Assembly: GCF_001281265.1 (NCBI RefSeq)
Contig: NZ_JXDB01000007.1
Coordinates: 1-64,000 of the forward strand
Reading direction: 5' to 3'
Length of the DNA: 64,000 bases
DNA from: Apilactobacillus kunkeei DSM 12361 = ATCC 700308
GTDB taxonomy: Bacteria > Bacillota > Bacilli > Lactobacillales > Lactobacillaceae
A program made the position numbers and the translations under genes. Below the pieces are notes generated by a model. That model was not told where the DNA came from, searched no databases, and saw nothing but the letters and a program-made list of their open reading frames with translations. This document shows positions 53,645 through 62,330 of this stretch, in pieces; positions within the stretch are counted from its first letter, which is position 1; the number at the start of each line of letters is the position of its first letter.

Positions 53645-53790
53645 ACGAAAAAGCAGAAGCATCCCGCTTCTCGCCTGAGTGATCGAAAGAGATGGCTAGG
53701 CATGATATCGGATTAACCTTTGATTTAATGTTCAAAGGACCAAAAGCGGGTGCTCAGTTGTGGGCATCCGCTTTTTTCTGCTTTTTAATA
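53645..53790 (+). promoter_or_regulatory. L20 leader (autoregulatory element of infC-rpmI-rplT)
   Basis: A structured leader before infC in the position of the Firmicutes L20 leader, where ribosomal protein L20 binds and causes premature termination. CCCGCTT (53663-53669) is complementary to AAGCGGG (53744-53750) in the terminator arm, and AAAAAGCAG (53648-53656) to CTGCTTTTT (53778-53786). These can compete with the terminator fold. The assignment rests on position and layout. Confidence 0.75.
53742..53779 (+). terminator. Attenuator terminator in the L20 leader
   Basis: AAAAGCGGGTGCTC and GGGCATCCGCTTTT pair with two G-T around a 6-nt loop, followed by TT. Confidence 0.88.
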
Positions 53791-53803
53791 TACTTGGAGG
53801 TGA

Positions 53804-54331
53804 ATTACCATAGCAAACGATATGATGGTTAATGATGGAATTCGAGCTCGCGAAGTTCGTTTAATTGGTGCTGATGGTGATCAATTAGGTATTAAGTCAA
53901 AGGACGAAGCAATGCAAATTGCTGAGGCTGCTGGATTAGATTTAGTAGTTGTTGCTCCAAAGGCTAAGCCAATGGTTGCTAAAGTTATTGATTACGGAAA
54001 ATACCGTTTCGAACAACAAAAGAAAGCTCGTCTATCTCGTAAGAAGCAAAAGGTAGTTAGTGTTAAGGAAATTAGATTAAGTCCAACTATTGATACTAAT
54101 GATTTTAATACTAAGTTGAAGAGAGCTAAGACATTCATCGCAAAAGGTGAAAAAGTTCGAGTTTCAATTCGCTTTAAGGGACGTGCCATCACACATAAGG
54201 AAATTGGTCGTGATGTTTTAAACAGAATGGCAGATTCTACATCAGATGTTGCTAGCGTTACTCAACGAGCAAAAATGGATGGAAGAAGTATGTTCCTAAT
54301 GCTCGCACCTAAGTCAAGCGATAAAAATTAG
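53804..54331 (+). CDS. infC: Translation initiation factor IF-3
   Basis: Keeps ribosomal subunits apart and proofreads start codons. Related IF-3 proteins begin [17 protein letters not shown]. Here those residues are encoded from ATT (53804) or ATA (53810), with no ATG before 53822. GGAGGTGA ends at 53803, which is too close to ATT but gives normal spacing to ATA, so the exact start is open. Rare start codons on infC are known and allow IF-3 to limit its own synthesis. The two IF-3 domains are intact (175 residues from ATT). Confidence 0.93.
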   Translation: MTIANDMMVNDGIRAREVRLIGADGDQLGIKSKDEAMQIAEAAGLDLVVVAPKAKPMVAKVIDYGKYRFEQQKKARLSRKKQKVVSVKEIRLSPTIDTNDFNTKLKRAKTFIAKGEKVRVSIRFKGRAITHKEIGRDVLNRMADSTSDVASVTQRAKMDGRSMFLMLAPKSSDKN

Positions 54332-54378
54332 ATAGTATTTTTATAATACTTAAGTTAAATTAAGGGAGGATTTTTTCA

Positions 54379-54567
54379 ATGCCAAAGACTAAATCAAATC
54401 GTGCAATTGCAAAGCGTTTCAAGAAAACTGCTAAGGGTGGTTTAAAGAGTGCTAACGCATTCACAAGTCACCGTTTCCACGGTAAGACAAAGAAACAACG
54501 TCGTAACCTACGTGGTACAAGCATGGTAAACGATACATTAGCAAGCAAATACACAAAGATGTTTTAA
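54379..54567 (+). CDS. rpmI: Ribosomal protein L35
   Basis: A 62-residue, very basic protein of the large ribosomal subunit. It starts [21 protein letters not shown] and ends [15 protein letters not shown], slightly shorter than the usual 64-66 residues. AGGGAGGA precedes the ATG. It lies between infC and rplT in the conserved IF3-L35-L20 operon. Confidence 0.97.
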   Translation: MPKTKSNRAIAKRFKKTAKGGLKSANAFTSHRFHGKTKKQRRNLRGTSMVNDTLASKYTKMF

Positions 54568-54608
54568 TTAATACTTTTAAGTAAGACATAATTTAGGAGG
54601 ATTTAAAT

Positions 54609-54965
54609 ATGCCAAGAGTTAAGGGTGGAACAGTTACTCATGCACGTCGTAAGCGTGTTTTAAAAGAAGCTAAAGGTTACCGTGAAGGTAAGCACAGTCT
54701 ATTCAAGACTGCTAAAGATCAAGTTATGAAGTCACGTGAATACGCATTCCGTGATCGTCGAGCAAACAAAGGAAACTTCAGAAGATTATGGATTGCTCGT
54801 ATCAATGCTGCTGCTCGTATGAATGGTTTAAGCTACAGCAAGTTAATGCACGGTTTGAAACTTTCAAACATTGAAATGAACCGTAAGATGCTAGCTGACT
54901 TAGCAGTTAACGATGAAAAAGCATTTGCTTCATTAGCAGAAACTGCAAAGAAAGCTATTAAATAG
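54609..54965 (+). CDS. rplT: Ribosomal protein L20
   Basis: A 118-residue large-subunit assembly protein that binds 23S rRNA, and the probable repressor of its own operon through the upstream leader. It starts [19 protein letters not shown] with the long basic N-terminal helix. AGGAGGA precedes the ATG, and a terminator follows. Confidence 0.98.
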   Translation: MPRVKGGTVTHARRKRVLKEAKGYREGKHSLFKTAKDQVMKSREYAFRDRRANKGNFRRLWIARINAAARMNGLSYSKLMHGLKLSNIEMNRKMLADLAVNDEKAFASLAETAKKAIK

Positions 54966-54970
54966 TCTAT

Positions 54971-55013
54971 AAAAACTTTCACCACTTAAGGTAAGTAGGT
55001 GGGAGTTTTTTTC
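54971..55013 (+). terminator. rplT terminator
   Basis: AAAACTTTCACC and GGTGGGAGTTTT pair with G-T pairs around a 14-nt loop, followed by T's. Confidence 0.8.
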
Positions 55014-55076
55014 TTATTATGGGCACCGCTATTTTTGGTGCTCATACAATACATAATATTATTGAGGAGAATTAAA

Positions 55077-55613
55077 ATGATTTCTAAGTTTAAACCAACA
55101 TGGATGATTCCAGTCGTCTATAATATTTCACCATCAAAACTAAAAGACATGGGGATTAAGGCCGTTTTTAGTGATTTAGATAACACCTTGATTCCTTGGA
55201 ACAATCCTGATGGAACTCCTCAATTAAGAGAATGGATATCTGAACTCAAGAAAAACAATATTGAATTAATTGTTATTTCAAATAATAAACATAGCCGAGT
55301 TCAAAGAGCACTTATAAGTTTGAAATTAAACTTCATTTCACGCTCCTTAAAGCCACTACCTAAGGGTATTAATAAGGCTTTGAGAGATTACCATTTACAC
55401 CACAAAGAAGTAATTATGTGTGGAGATCAATTATTAACTGATGTTTGGGCTTCCAACAATGCAAACGTTAGAAGTGTGTTAGTTAAGCCATTAATTGAAT
55501 CCGATGCTTGGAATACTAAGCCTAATCGCTTCTTAGAAAAATTAATATGGAAAAAATTAAGAAACAAATATGATGATTTAGACTGGCAGGAGGATATAAA
55601 TGACAGAAATTAA
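55077..55613 (+). CDS. yqeG: YqeG family HAD-IIIA phosphatase
   Basis: A 178-residue HAD hydrolase of subfamily IIIA. The nucleophile motif is SDLDNTLIPW, then VISNN and MCGDQLLTDVW. It is often annotated as a phosphatidylglycerophosphatase-like enzyme, but the substrate is not certain. The ATG at 55077 follows GAGGAGA; the longer frame upstream runs through the rplT terminator. It overlaps yqeH by 14 nt and opens the yqeG-tmcAL operon. Confidence 0.93.
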   Translation: MISKFKPTWMIPVVYNISPSKLKDMGIKAVFSDLDNTLIPWNNPDGTPQLREWISELKKNNIELIVISNNKHSRVQRALISLKLNFISRSLKPLPKGINKALRDYHLHHKEVIMCGDQLLTDVWASNNANVRSVLVKPLIESDAWNTKPNRFLEKLIWKKLRNKYDDLDWQEDINDRN

Positions 55614-56733
55614 TCAATTACAAGACGAAGAAATTAGATGTATTGGTTGTGGTGCGTTAATTCAAACCACAAATCCAGATGAACTTGGATACACTCCTAA
55701 TTCTGCGCTTGAAAAAGGTAAAGAGAGTGGCGAAATTTACTGCCAACGTTGTTTTAGATTGCGTCACTACAATGAAATTTCACCAGTTAGCTTAACTGAT
55801 GATGATTTCTTGAAGTTATTAAACCAAATTAGAGATGCTAATGCGCTTATCGTATACTTGGTTGATGTCTTTGACTTTAACGGAAGTTTGATTCCTGGAT
55901 TACACCGTTTCGTAGGTGATAACCCAATCATGTTAGTTGGTAACAAGTCTGACTTACTACCAAACTCACTAAAACGTTCTAAACTAAAGGATTGGATTAG
56001 ACAACGTGCTAATGAAGCAGGAATTCGTCCGATTGATGTTGAACTAGTTTCTGCTAAGACTAATGAATCAGTTGATGATTTATTAAAGAACATCGACAAG
56101 TACAGAAATAATCGAGATGTTTATGTTGTGGGTGTTACTAACGTTGGTAAGTCAACATTGATTAACCAAATCATTAGACAAAACACTGGGATCAAAGAAT
56201 TAATCACTACTTCAAGATTCCCTGGTACTACATTAGATAGAATTTCAATCGATTTGGAAGATGGTCATGAATTAGTAGATACACCAGGTATCATTCATAA
56301 AGAACAAATGGCACATTACCTAAATGGTAAGGACCTAAAGATTGTTCAACCACAAAAGCCAATTAAGCCAAAGGTTTACCAATTGAACCCAGAACAAACA
56401 CTATTCTTTGGTGGTGTTGCTCGTTTTGATTACGTTCAAGGTGACAAGAAGCATGGTTTTACTGTTTATGTTGAAAACAACCTACTAATTCACCGTACTA
56501 AGTTAGCAAATGCTGACAGCTTCTACAATAAGCATTTTGGTGAATTATTAACTCCACCAAGCAGTGAATCAATTGATGATTTTCCAGAATTGGTTCGTTT
56601 TGAGTTCAAGACTAATCAAAAGAGCGATTTAGTATTCGAAGGACTTGGATGGATTACCGTTCCAGCAGGTGTAGTTGTAGCTGGATGGGCACCTAAGGGT
56701 GTAGACGTATTAGTTAGAAGAGCAATGATATAA
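55600..56733 (+). CDS. yqeH: Ribosome biogenesis GTPase YqeH
   Basis: A circularly permuted GTPase needed for 30S subunit assembly. The 377-residue protein has an N-terminal zinc finger (Cys14, Cys17, Cys48, Cys51), then G4 NKSD before G1 GVTNVGKST and G3 DTPG, which is the permuted order, and a C-terminal RNA-contacting domain. AGGAGGAT lies inside yqeG. Confidence 0.96.
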   Translation: MTEINQLQDEEIRCIGCGALIQTTNPDELGYTPNSALEKGKESGEIYCQRCFRLRHYNEISPVSLTDDDFLKLLNQIRDANALIVYLVDVFDFNGSLIPGLHRFVGDNPIMLVGNKSDLLPNSLKRSKLKDWIRQRANEAGIRPIDVELVSAKTNESVDDLLKNIDKYRNNRDVYVVGVTNVGKSTLINQIIRQNTGIKELITTSRFPGTTLDRISIDLEDGHELVDTPGIIHKEQMAHYLNGKDLKIVQPQKPIKPKVYQLNPEQTLFFGGVARFDYVQGDKKHGFTVYVENNLLIHRTKLANADSFYNKHFGELLTPPSSESIDDFPELVRFEFKTNQKSDLVFEGLGWITVPAGVVVAGWAPKGVDVLVRRAMI

Positions 56734-56749
56734 AAAGCGAGGTACAAAA

Positions 56750-57061
56750 TTGAAATTACGCGGAAAACAAAAAAGATATTTAAGATCACAAGCTAACAGA
56801 ATGAAACCTTTATTTTCTGTTGGAAAGAATGGTTTAAACGAAACTTGGTTAGAACAAGTATTGGATGCTTTACACAGACGTGAATTAATCAAGGTTAACA
56901 TTCAACAAAATTCTGATTTAGAAGTTAGTGATGTCCAAGAATACATTGAAGAAAACAGTGACATCAATGTTGTTCAAACAATTGGAAAGACATTACTATT
57001 ATTCTTGCCTGCAAGTAAGGAAAAATTCCAAATTTACTCTGTAGAAGTTAGAAATATTTAG
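56750..57061 (+). CDS. yhbY: YhbY/YqeI RNA-binding (CRM domain) protein
   Basis: A 103-residue CRM-domain protein associated with the large ribosomal subunit. It has the family opening LRGKQKRYLRSQANRMKPLF, followed by VGKNGLNE. The start is TTG at 56750 after GCGAGG. It sits 16 nt after yqeH, the usual order. Confidence 0.93.
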   Translation: MKLRGKQKRYLRSQANRMKPLFSVGKNGLNETWLEQVLDALHRRELIKVNIQQNSDLEVSDVQEYIEENSDINVVQTIGKTLLLFLPASKEKFQIYSVEVRNI

Positions 57062-57075
57062 AGGAGTTCTTATTA

Positions 57076-57693
57076 ATGCATAGTGAAAAGGTGCAAACTT
57101 TACCTAAGTTAAAATCTTTAAACAAGCGCAAAAAAATTGGGATTATTGGTGGAACCTTTAATCCGATTCATAATGGTCATCTATTTATTGCGGATCAAGT
57201 AAGGAGTCAATTAGGACTAGAGAAGGTATACTTCATGCCAGATTTTATTCCACCTCATGTTGATCATAAGGATGCAATTGATGCTGATGACCGCGTTAAC
57301 ATGGTTAATCTAGCAATCAACGATAATGATAAATTTGACATAGAAATGCTAGAAATCATCAATCGTGGTAAAAGTTACACCTATAACACTATGGTAGAAT
57401 TAAAGAGAAGACATCCCGACTATGAGTACTACTTTATTATTGGTGGTGACATGGTTGAATACCTACCTAAATGGTATCGAGTTGATGATCTATTCAAACT
57501 AACTCATTTTGTAGGTGTCAGAAGGGAAAACTATCCAATGTCGACTAACTATCCAGTGATATGGGTGGATGTTGCTAAGCTGGATATATCTTCAACCTTA
57601 ATTCGTAAACTGGTATCTAACCATCAATCAATTCGATATTTGGTTCCAGACGCAGTTTTAAAATATATAAAGGAGCATCATCTTTATGAATAA
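57076..57693 (+). CDS. nadD: Nicotinate-nucleotide adenylyltransferase
   Basis: Transfers AMP to nicotinate mononucleotide in NAD synthesis. The 205-residue nucleotidyltransferase has GGTFNPIHNGHL at residues 25-36 and a C-terminal DISSTLIRKLV, the ISSTxIR motif. About 20 residues precede the usual start of the fold. It overlaps yqeK by 8 nt. Confidence 0.96.
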   Translation: MHSEKVQTLPKLKSLNKRKKIGIIGGTFNPIHNGHLFIADQVRSQLGLEKVYFMPDFIPPHVDHKDAIDADDRVNMVNLAINDNDKFDIEMLEIINRGKSYTYNTMVELKRRHPDYEYYFIIGGDMVEYLPKWYRVDDLFKLTHFVGVRRENYPMSTNYPVIWVDVAKLDISSTLIRKLVSNHQSIRYLVPDAVLKYIKEHHLYE

Positions 57694-58297
57694 TGTTGAA
57701 TTAACATATACAAATAAGTACATCCCTTTATCTAGAGAAGAACTAATCGAAAAACTAAACAATGCTTTAACCCAATCAAGATTCGAACACGTTTTACGTG
57801 TAGAACAAATGTCGATTGAACTAGCAAAGAAAAATGATGTAGATGTTGAAAAAGCAAGTGTTGCTGGACTTTGTCATGATTACGCTAAGCAAAGACCAGA
57901 TGACGATTTCATCCAACTAATTAAGAAATACCGTTTGGATGATTTGTTGTTGCAATACGGAAATGCAATTTGGCATGGCGAAGTGGGTTACTTAATGGTT
58001 CAAAATGAATTGGGTGTTACTGATATCGATATTTTGAATTCCATTAAGCACCACACCACTGGTGCAAAGTACATGTCAAAGCTAGAACAAATTGTATACA
58101 TGGCTGACTATATCGAAATGGGACGCGACTTCCCAGGTGTAGAAGAAGCACGTGAGATTACATTTAACAATCTAGCTCACGGGGTGGCATATCAAACTAA
58201 GCACACTCTACAATATTTAATTAGTGCCAATAAACCCGTTTATCCAAAGACTATTGATACCTATAATGAATGGGTAAATGGATCAAACATTAAATAA
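57686..58297 (+). CDS. yqeK: YqeK HD-domain symmetrical Ap4A hydrolase
   Basis: A 203-residue HD-domain hydrolase. YqeK proteins split diadenosine tetraphosphate into two ADP. Metal-site residues are in RFEHVLRVEQM, GLCHDYAK, AIWHGEVG and IKHHTTG. AAAGGAG lies inside nadD. It has about 15 extra N-terminal residues before the HD region. Confidence 0.93.
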   Translation: MNNVELTYTNKYIPLSREELIEKLNNALTQSRFEHVLRVEQMSIELAKKNDVDVEKASVAGLCHDYAKQRPDDDFIQLIKKYRLDDLLLQYGNAIWHGEVGYLMVQNELGVTDIDILNSIKHHTTGAKYMSKLEQIVYMADYIEMGRDFPGVEEAREITFNNLAHGVAYQTKHTLQYLISANKPVYPKTIDTYNEWVNGSNIK

Positions 58298-58311
58298 CGA
58301 GGAGATTTCAA

Positions 58312-58668
58312 ATGAATAGTAAAGAAAAATTAGAAGTAATTGTTAAAGCAGCGGACAGCAAAAGAGCTCACAACATTGTTGCTTTAAACGTACACGAAGT
58401 TAGTTTAATGGCTGACTACTTCGTAATCATGGATGCAGCATCAAACAGACAAGTTAAGTCTATTGCAGAAGAAATTGCTGACCAATCTGAAGAAGCTGGT
58501 ATCAGTGTTAAAGAAGTAGAAGGTAAAGATACTGCTAAGTGGATTCTATTGGACTTAGGTGATGTTATTGTTCACGTATTCCAAGAAGATGAAAGAGAAT
58601 ACTACAACTTAGAAAAACTATGGTCAGACGCTGATTCAGTAGACGTTTCAGAATGGGTTAAGGACTAG
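58312..58668 (+). CDS. rsfS: Ribosome silencing factor RsfS
   Basis: A 118-residue Iojap/RsfS protein that binds L14 and blocks subunit joining when nutrients are short. The ADYFVIMDAASNRQVKSIA stretch and DLGDVIVHVFQ are characteristic. CGAGGAGA precedes the ATG. It is part of the yqe operon. Confidence 0.96.
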   Translation: MNSKEKLEVIVKAADSKRAHNIVALNVHEVSLMADYFVIMDAASNRQVKSIAEEIADQSEEAGISVKEVEGKDTAKWILLDLGDVIVHVFQEDEREYYNLEKLWSDADSVDVSEWVKD

Positions 58669-58672
58669 TCAA

Positions 58673-59407
58673 ATGATTTATCAAGAATTCGCAAAATTCT
58701 ATGATGAATTATTTGATGAAACAATGTATGATCAATGGCTTTCTTTTGTAAAAGCAAATGTATCAAAAAATGATTCAATTATGGACATGGCTTGTGGAAC
58801 CGGACGTTTATTATCGCTACTGGCCGCTCAAAACTATAATGTTTGTGGTATGGACTTATCTGAAGACATGCTTACACTAGCAGAAGAACATTTAAGGAAT
58901 ATCAAACCGGATATGCCATTAATTCAAGGTGACATGACTGAGATGGAAGGAATTCCTGACTTTGATGTGATTACTTGTTTTGATGACTCATTATGCTATT
59001 TACCCAATCAAGACGTACTACAAACTGCTTTTGAAAAAGTACATGAACATCTAAATAATGATGGACAATTCTTATTTGATGTAATTACTCCATATCAAAC
59101 AGATGTCGTATATCCGGGATACATGTATAATTACCACGATGATAGCAATGCTTTCATGTGGCAATCATACTTGGGTGACGAAGATCACTCAATAGAACAC
59201 GACTTAGTATTTTTTAAGTACAACGAGAGAATCAATGCATATGATCAATTTAGTGAAATTCATTTGGAAAGAACTTATAAAGTTGGTATTTACATTGATT
59301 TGTTAAAGAATGCAGGATTCAAAGATATCAAGGTTAGCGCTAACTTTGGTAAAGACGAAATCACTGATACTACAACCAGATGGTTCTTTGTATGTAAGAA
59401 GGGATGA
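58673..59407 (+). CDS. yqeM: YqeM-type SAM-dependent methyltransferase
   Basis: A 244-residue class I methyltransferase. Motif I is MDMACGTGRLL and the second acidic strand is GMDLSEDML. It matches YqeM by place, between rsfS and tmcAL. The substrate is unknown. It begins 4 nt after rsfS. Confidence 0.9.
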   Translation: MIYQEFAKFYDELFDETMYDQWLSFVKANVSKNDSIMDMACGTGRLLSLLAAQNYNVCGMDLSEDMLTLAEEHLRNIKPDMPLIQGDMTEMEGIPDFDVITCFDDSLCYLPNQDVLQTAFEKVHEHLNNDGQFLFDVITPYQTDVVYPGYMYNYHDDSNAFMWQSYLGDEDHSIEHDLVFFKYNERINAYDQFSEIHLERTYKVGIYIDLLKNAGFKDIKVSANFGKDEITDTTTRWFFVCKKG

Positions 59408-59411
59408 TTCG

Positions 59412-60533
59412 ATGAAAGCTGTTGGTATAATTGCTGAATATAATCCGTTTCATAATGGGCATAAGTACCAAATTGAGCAGGCAAGACAAGCAACTAATGC
59501 CGACGCAGTAATCGTAATCATGTCTGGAAATTGGGTACAAAGGGGCCAACCTGCTATATTAGATAAATGGACTAGAGCACAAATGGCATTAGAAAATGGT
59601 GCCGATATGGTAATAGAGTTACCTGTGCAATGTGCCGTGCAGCCTGCTGATATATTTGCTAGGCACGCCGTGAACGTTTTAGCTAATCTTAAGTGTGAGT
59701 GGCTATCATTTGGTAGTGAACATCCAGACATTAACTTTAACAAGCTTGCTAATATTGATTTAAAGGAAACTATAATAGATCAAGATTACACCAAAAGTTA
59801 TGCTGAGCTAATTAGGGATGCATTAACTAATGAGACTGGAGAAGATGTCAGTGCACCAAATGATGTATTGGCATTAAACTATGCAATCGCTAACCTAAAA
59901 AATAATCATCAAATGAAGCTAGTACCGATTAAGAGAAATGGTGCTAACCATCATGATCGTGATTTAAACAATGATGGGTCCATTGCGAGTGCTTCTTCAA
60001 TAAGAGCCGCTATCATAGATAATAGTCAGGAATTGGTCCAATATCTTCCCGATAGCACTGATATCGAAGCTTTTAAGAATCATGTTGATTGGGAAGATTT
60101 CTGGCCATTATTAAAATATAAGATTGAAACATCAAGTATTGATGAATTAAATCATATCTATCAAATGACTGAGGGATTAGAATACAGACTAAAGAAGTAT
60201 ATCTATGAAGCACATTCATTTGATGAGTTTCTACGCTTGGTTAAATCTAAGCGCTACACATACGCAAGACTTCAACGTTTATTCGTTTCTACGCTCTTAA
60301 ATTGGCGTAAAAGTGATGATTTGAGTCAAGAGTATGTTAGAGTATTAGGATTTAATAAAAGCGGTAGAGCGTATTTGAATGACATTAAGAAGCAAATAGA
60401 AATTCCTGTAATTACTAAGATTAATAAGGAACTATCTGGAACAGAATTAAATTTTGATGTAGTATCTGGTAGGATTTATGAAAATATAAATCATATTCCT
60501 CAAGATGCAGGAAAAATTCCATTAATTTATTAA
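59412..60533 (+). CDS. tmcAL: tRNA(Met) cytidine acetate ligase
   Basis: A 373-residue YlbM/TmcAL family protein that forms ac4C34 in elongator tRNA-Met using acetate and ATP. The nucleotidyltransferase motif IIAEYNPFHNGHKYQ is at the N-terminus with IMSGNWVQRGQPAI after it. The ATG at 59412 follows AAGGGATGA and overlaps nothing; the longer frame runs back into yqeM. It ends the operon. Confidence 0.93.
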   Translation: MKAVGIIAEYNPFHNGHKYQIEQARQATNADAVIVIMSGNWVQRGQPAILDKWTRAQMALENGADMVIELPVQCAVQPADIFARHAVNVLANLKCEWLSFGSEHPDINFNKLANIDLKETIIDQDYTKSYAELIRDALTNETGEDVSAPNDVLALNYAIANLKNNHQMKLVPIKRNGANHHDRDLNNDGSIASASSIRAAIIDNSQELVQYLPDSTDIEAFKNHVDWEDFWPLLKYKIETSSIDELNHIYQMTEGLEYRLKKYIYEAHSFDEFLRLVKSKRYTYARLQRLFVSTLLNWRKSDDLSQEYVRVLGFNKSGRAYLNDIKKQIEIPVITKINKELSGTELNFDVVSGRIYENINHIPQDAGKIPLIY

Positions 60534-60562
60534 TTTTTAGGTCGGGTATCAAGGATATGACC

Positions 60563-60592
60563 TTGACAAACTAACTTCTTAATATGTATAAT
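60563..60592 (+). promoter_or_regulatory. Promoter of yceD-rpmF
   Basis: TTGACA (60563-60568), an 18-nt spacer and TATAAT (60587-60592), both consensus. Confidence 0.82.
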
Positions 60593-60620
60593 TAACGCTG
60601 TTGCATTAGGAGGAATAGAC

Positions 60621-61145
60621 ATGAAATGGTTCTTAAAGGAACTATCCGAATACAAAAACAAGCCACTTTCAGTATCAGAAGATATGAACTTATCTGATGA
60701 TATTATGAGTAGATATAGCAAGTATGTTATTTCTGCTGATGACGATATTCACGTTGCTGCTAACGTTTTTTCTGAAAACGGTGATGCAATCGTGACTGCT
60801 CGTGTAACAGGTAAGATTGTGGTTCCTTCATCAAGATCATTAACTCCGGTTGAGTTACCATTGGATTTCTCAATTAACGAAGTTTATGTTGAAACCAACT
60901 TACGTTTGAAAGAACGTGAGGATGAAGGTGAAATTGATTTTGATAAATCAGTTGCCGATAATATCATCTTACAAATTCCAATGCACATTTTGTCTCCTGA
61001 AGAAATCGAAACTGGTAAGATGCCAGAAGGAAATGACTGGGAAGTTATTTCTGAAGACGATTTAGCTGAACAAGAGGCAAATGATAAAAAAGTAGATCCA
61101 CGTCTTGCTAAGTTAAAGGACTTCTTTAACGATAGTGATAATTAA
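60621..61145 (+). CDS. yceD: YceD family (DUF177) protein
   Basis: A 174-residue acidic protein of the YceD/DUF177 family, almost always encoded before rpmF; in bacteria and plastids it is linked to 23S rRNA processing. The C-terminal KVDPRLAKLKDFF is the conserved tail. AGGAGGAA precedes the ATG. It shares a promoter and terminator with rpmF. Confidence 0.93.
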   Translation: MKWFLKELSEYKNKPLSVSEDMNLSDDIMSRYSKYVISADDDIHVAANVFSENGDAIVTARVTGKIVVPSSRSLTPVELPLDFSINEVYVETNLRLKEREDEGEIDFDKSVADNIILQIPMHILSPEEIETGKMPEGNDWEVISEDDLAEQEANDKKVDPRLAKLKDFFNDSDN

Positions 61146-61201
61146 GCAAGACTTAAAATTTTTTCACTAGTGGATATTTTAATATAAAGGGGGTTTTTGC
61201 A

Positions 61202-61381
61202 TTGGCTGTACCAGCAAGAAGAACTTCAAAAGCTAAGAAGGGTATGCGTCGTGGTCACATTAAGTTGGCTAACCCAGGTTTGAGTGCTTGCCCAAACTGT
61301 GGTGAATTACGTAAACCTCACATTGTATGTCCTAGTTGTGGATACTATGATGGTAAACAAGTTGTTAATGAAAACAACTAA
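61202..61381 (+). CDS. rpmF: Ribosomal protein L32
   Basis: A 59-residue large-subunit protein starting with TTG at 61202 after AAAGGGGG, reading MAVPARRTSKAKKGMRRGH. It keeps the zinc ribbon, Cys30, Cys33, Cys43 and Cys46. It follows yceD as usual. Confidence 0.97.
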   Translation: MAVPARRTSKAKKGMRRGHIKLANPGLSACPNCGELRKPHIVCPSCGYYDGKQVVNENN

Positions 61382-61387
61382 TTAAAT

Positions 61388-61429
61388 AAAAAAGCTACCA
61401 GAACACCATGGGTCCTGGTAGCTTTTTTG
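61388..61429 (+). terminator. rpmF terminator
   Basis: AAAAAGCTACCAG and CTGGTAGCTTTTT pair around a 13-nt loop. Confidence 0.93.
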
Positions 61430-61585
61430 TTATGTAAGTATAATTATTTTATTTATTTTACCATTTATATTAAACTTGATTCGAGAGAATGGTTCGTTTT
61501 CTAATTTAAAATAGTAAATTGGTGAAAAAATTTAAGATTTTAATAATAATATTCGGATTAAGCTCTTCTATTATGAGAAAAAACG

Positions 61586-61594
61586 TGATAAAAT
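61586..61594 (+). promoter_or_regulatory. Extended -10 promoter of the two-component genes
   Basis: TGA then TAAAAT (61589-61594), about 50 nt before the regulator gene. The -35 at 17 nt (TTCTAT) is poor. The rest of the 61430-61643 gap is AT-rich and shows nothing else. Confidence 0.45.
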
Positions 61595-61643
61595 GTACAA
61601 AGTAAGTTAAGATTTTCTAAAATAAATGGAGAGGTGTAATTTA

Positions 61644-62330
61644 ATGAGCCGTATTTTGATAATTGAAGATGAAAAAAGCTTAGCTAGATTTGTAGAGTTA
61701 GAGTTGAAGCATGAAGGTTACGAAACTGAAGTAGCCTTAGACGGTCGCGAAGGACTAGAAGAGGCACTTAACAACGACTATGATGTTATTCTTTTAGATC
61801 TTATGTTACCAAAGCTTAATGGTATGGAAGTTGCTAGAAGACTTCGTGAAAAGAAGACAACTCCAATCATTATGATGACAGCAAGAGATTCTGTTATTGA
61901 TAGAGTTTCAGGATTCGATCATGGTGCAGATGACTACATCGTTAAGCCATTTGCTATCGAAGAATTATTAGCTCGTGTTAGAGCATTACTTCGTCGTATT
62001 GATATTGAAGGCGACGAAAATGCTGAAGACCAAAAGGTTGTTTACTTTAAGGACATTACTGTCGAAAAAGAAAGTAGAATTGTAAAACGTGGAGACGATA
62101 TTATCGACTTGACTAAGCGTGAATACGAATTACTACTTACTTTAATGGAAAATGTAAACGTTGTATTAGCCAGAGATGTTCTTTTAACTAAGGTTTGGGG
62201 ATACGATTCAAGTGCTGAAACAAACGTTGTTGATGTTTACATCCGTTACCTAAGAAACAAAATTGATAGACCTGATCAAAAGAGCTACATCCAAACTGTT
62301 AGAGGAACCGGTTACGTGATGAGATCATGA
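61644..62330 (+). CDS. OmpR-family response regulator (ArlR/CovR/LisR-like)
   Basis: A 228-residue DNA-binding response regulator. The receiver has the acidic pocket IIEDEKS, phospho-acceptor Asp52 in LLDLMLP, and Lys in DDYIVKPF. A winged-helix effector (VDVYIRYLRNKIDRP, RGTGYVMR) follows. It resembles the ArlR/CovR/LisR group, which control surface, stress and virulence traits in relatives; the target genes are unknown. The ATG at 61644 follows GAGAGGTG. It overlaps the kinase gene by 4 nt. Confidence 0.9.
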   Translation: MSRILIIEDEKSLARFVELELKHEGYETEVALDGREGLEEALNNDYDVILLDLMLPKLNGMEVARRLREKKTTPIIMMTARDSVIDRVSGFDHGADDYIVKPFAIEELLARVRALLRRIDIEGDENAEDQKVVYFKDITVEKESRIVKRGDDIIDLTKREYELLLTLMENVNVVLARDVLLTKVWGYDSSAETNVVDVYIRYLRNKIDRPDQKSYIQTVRGTGYVMRS

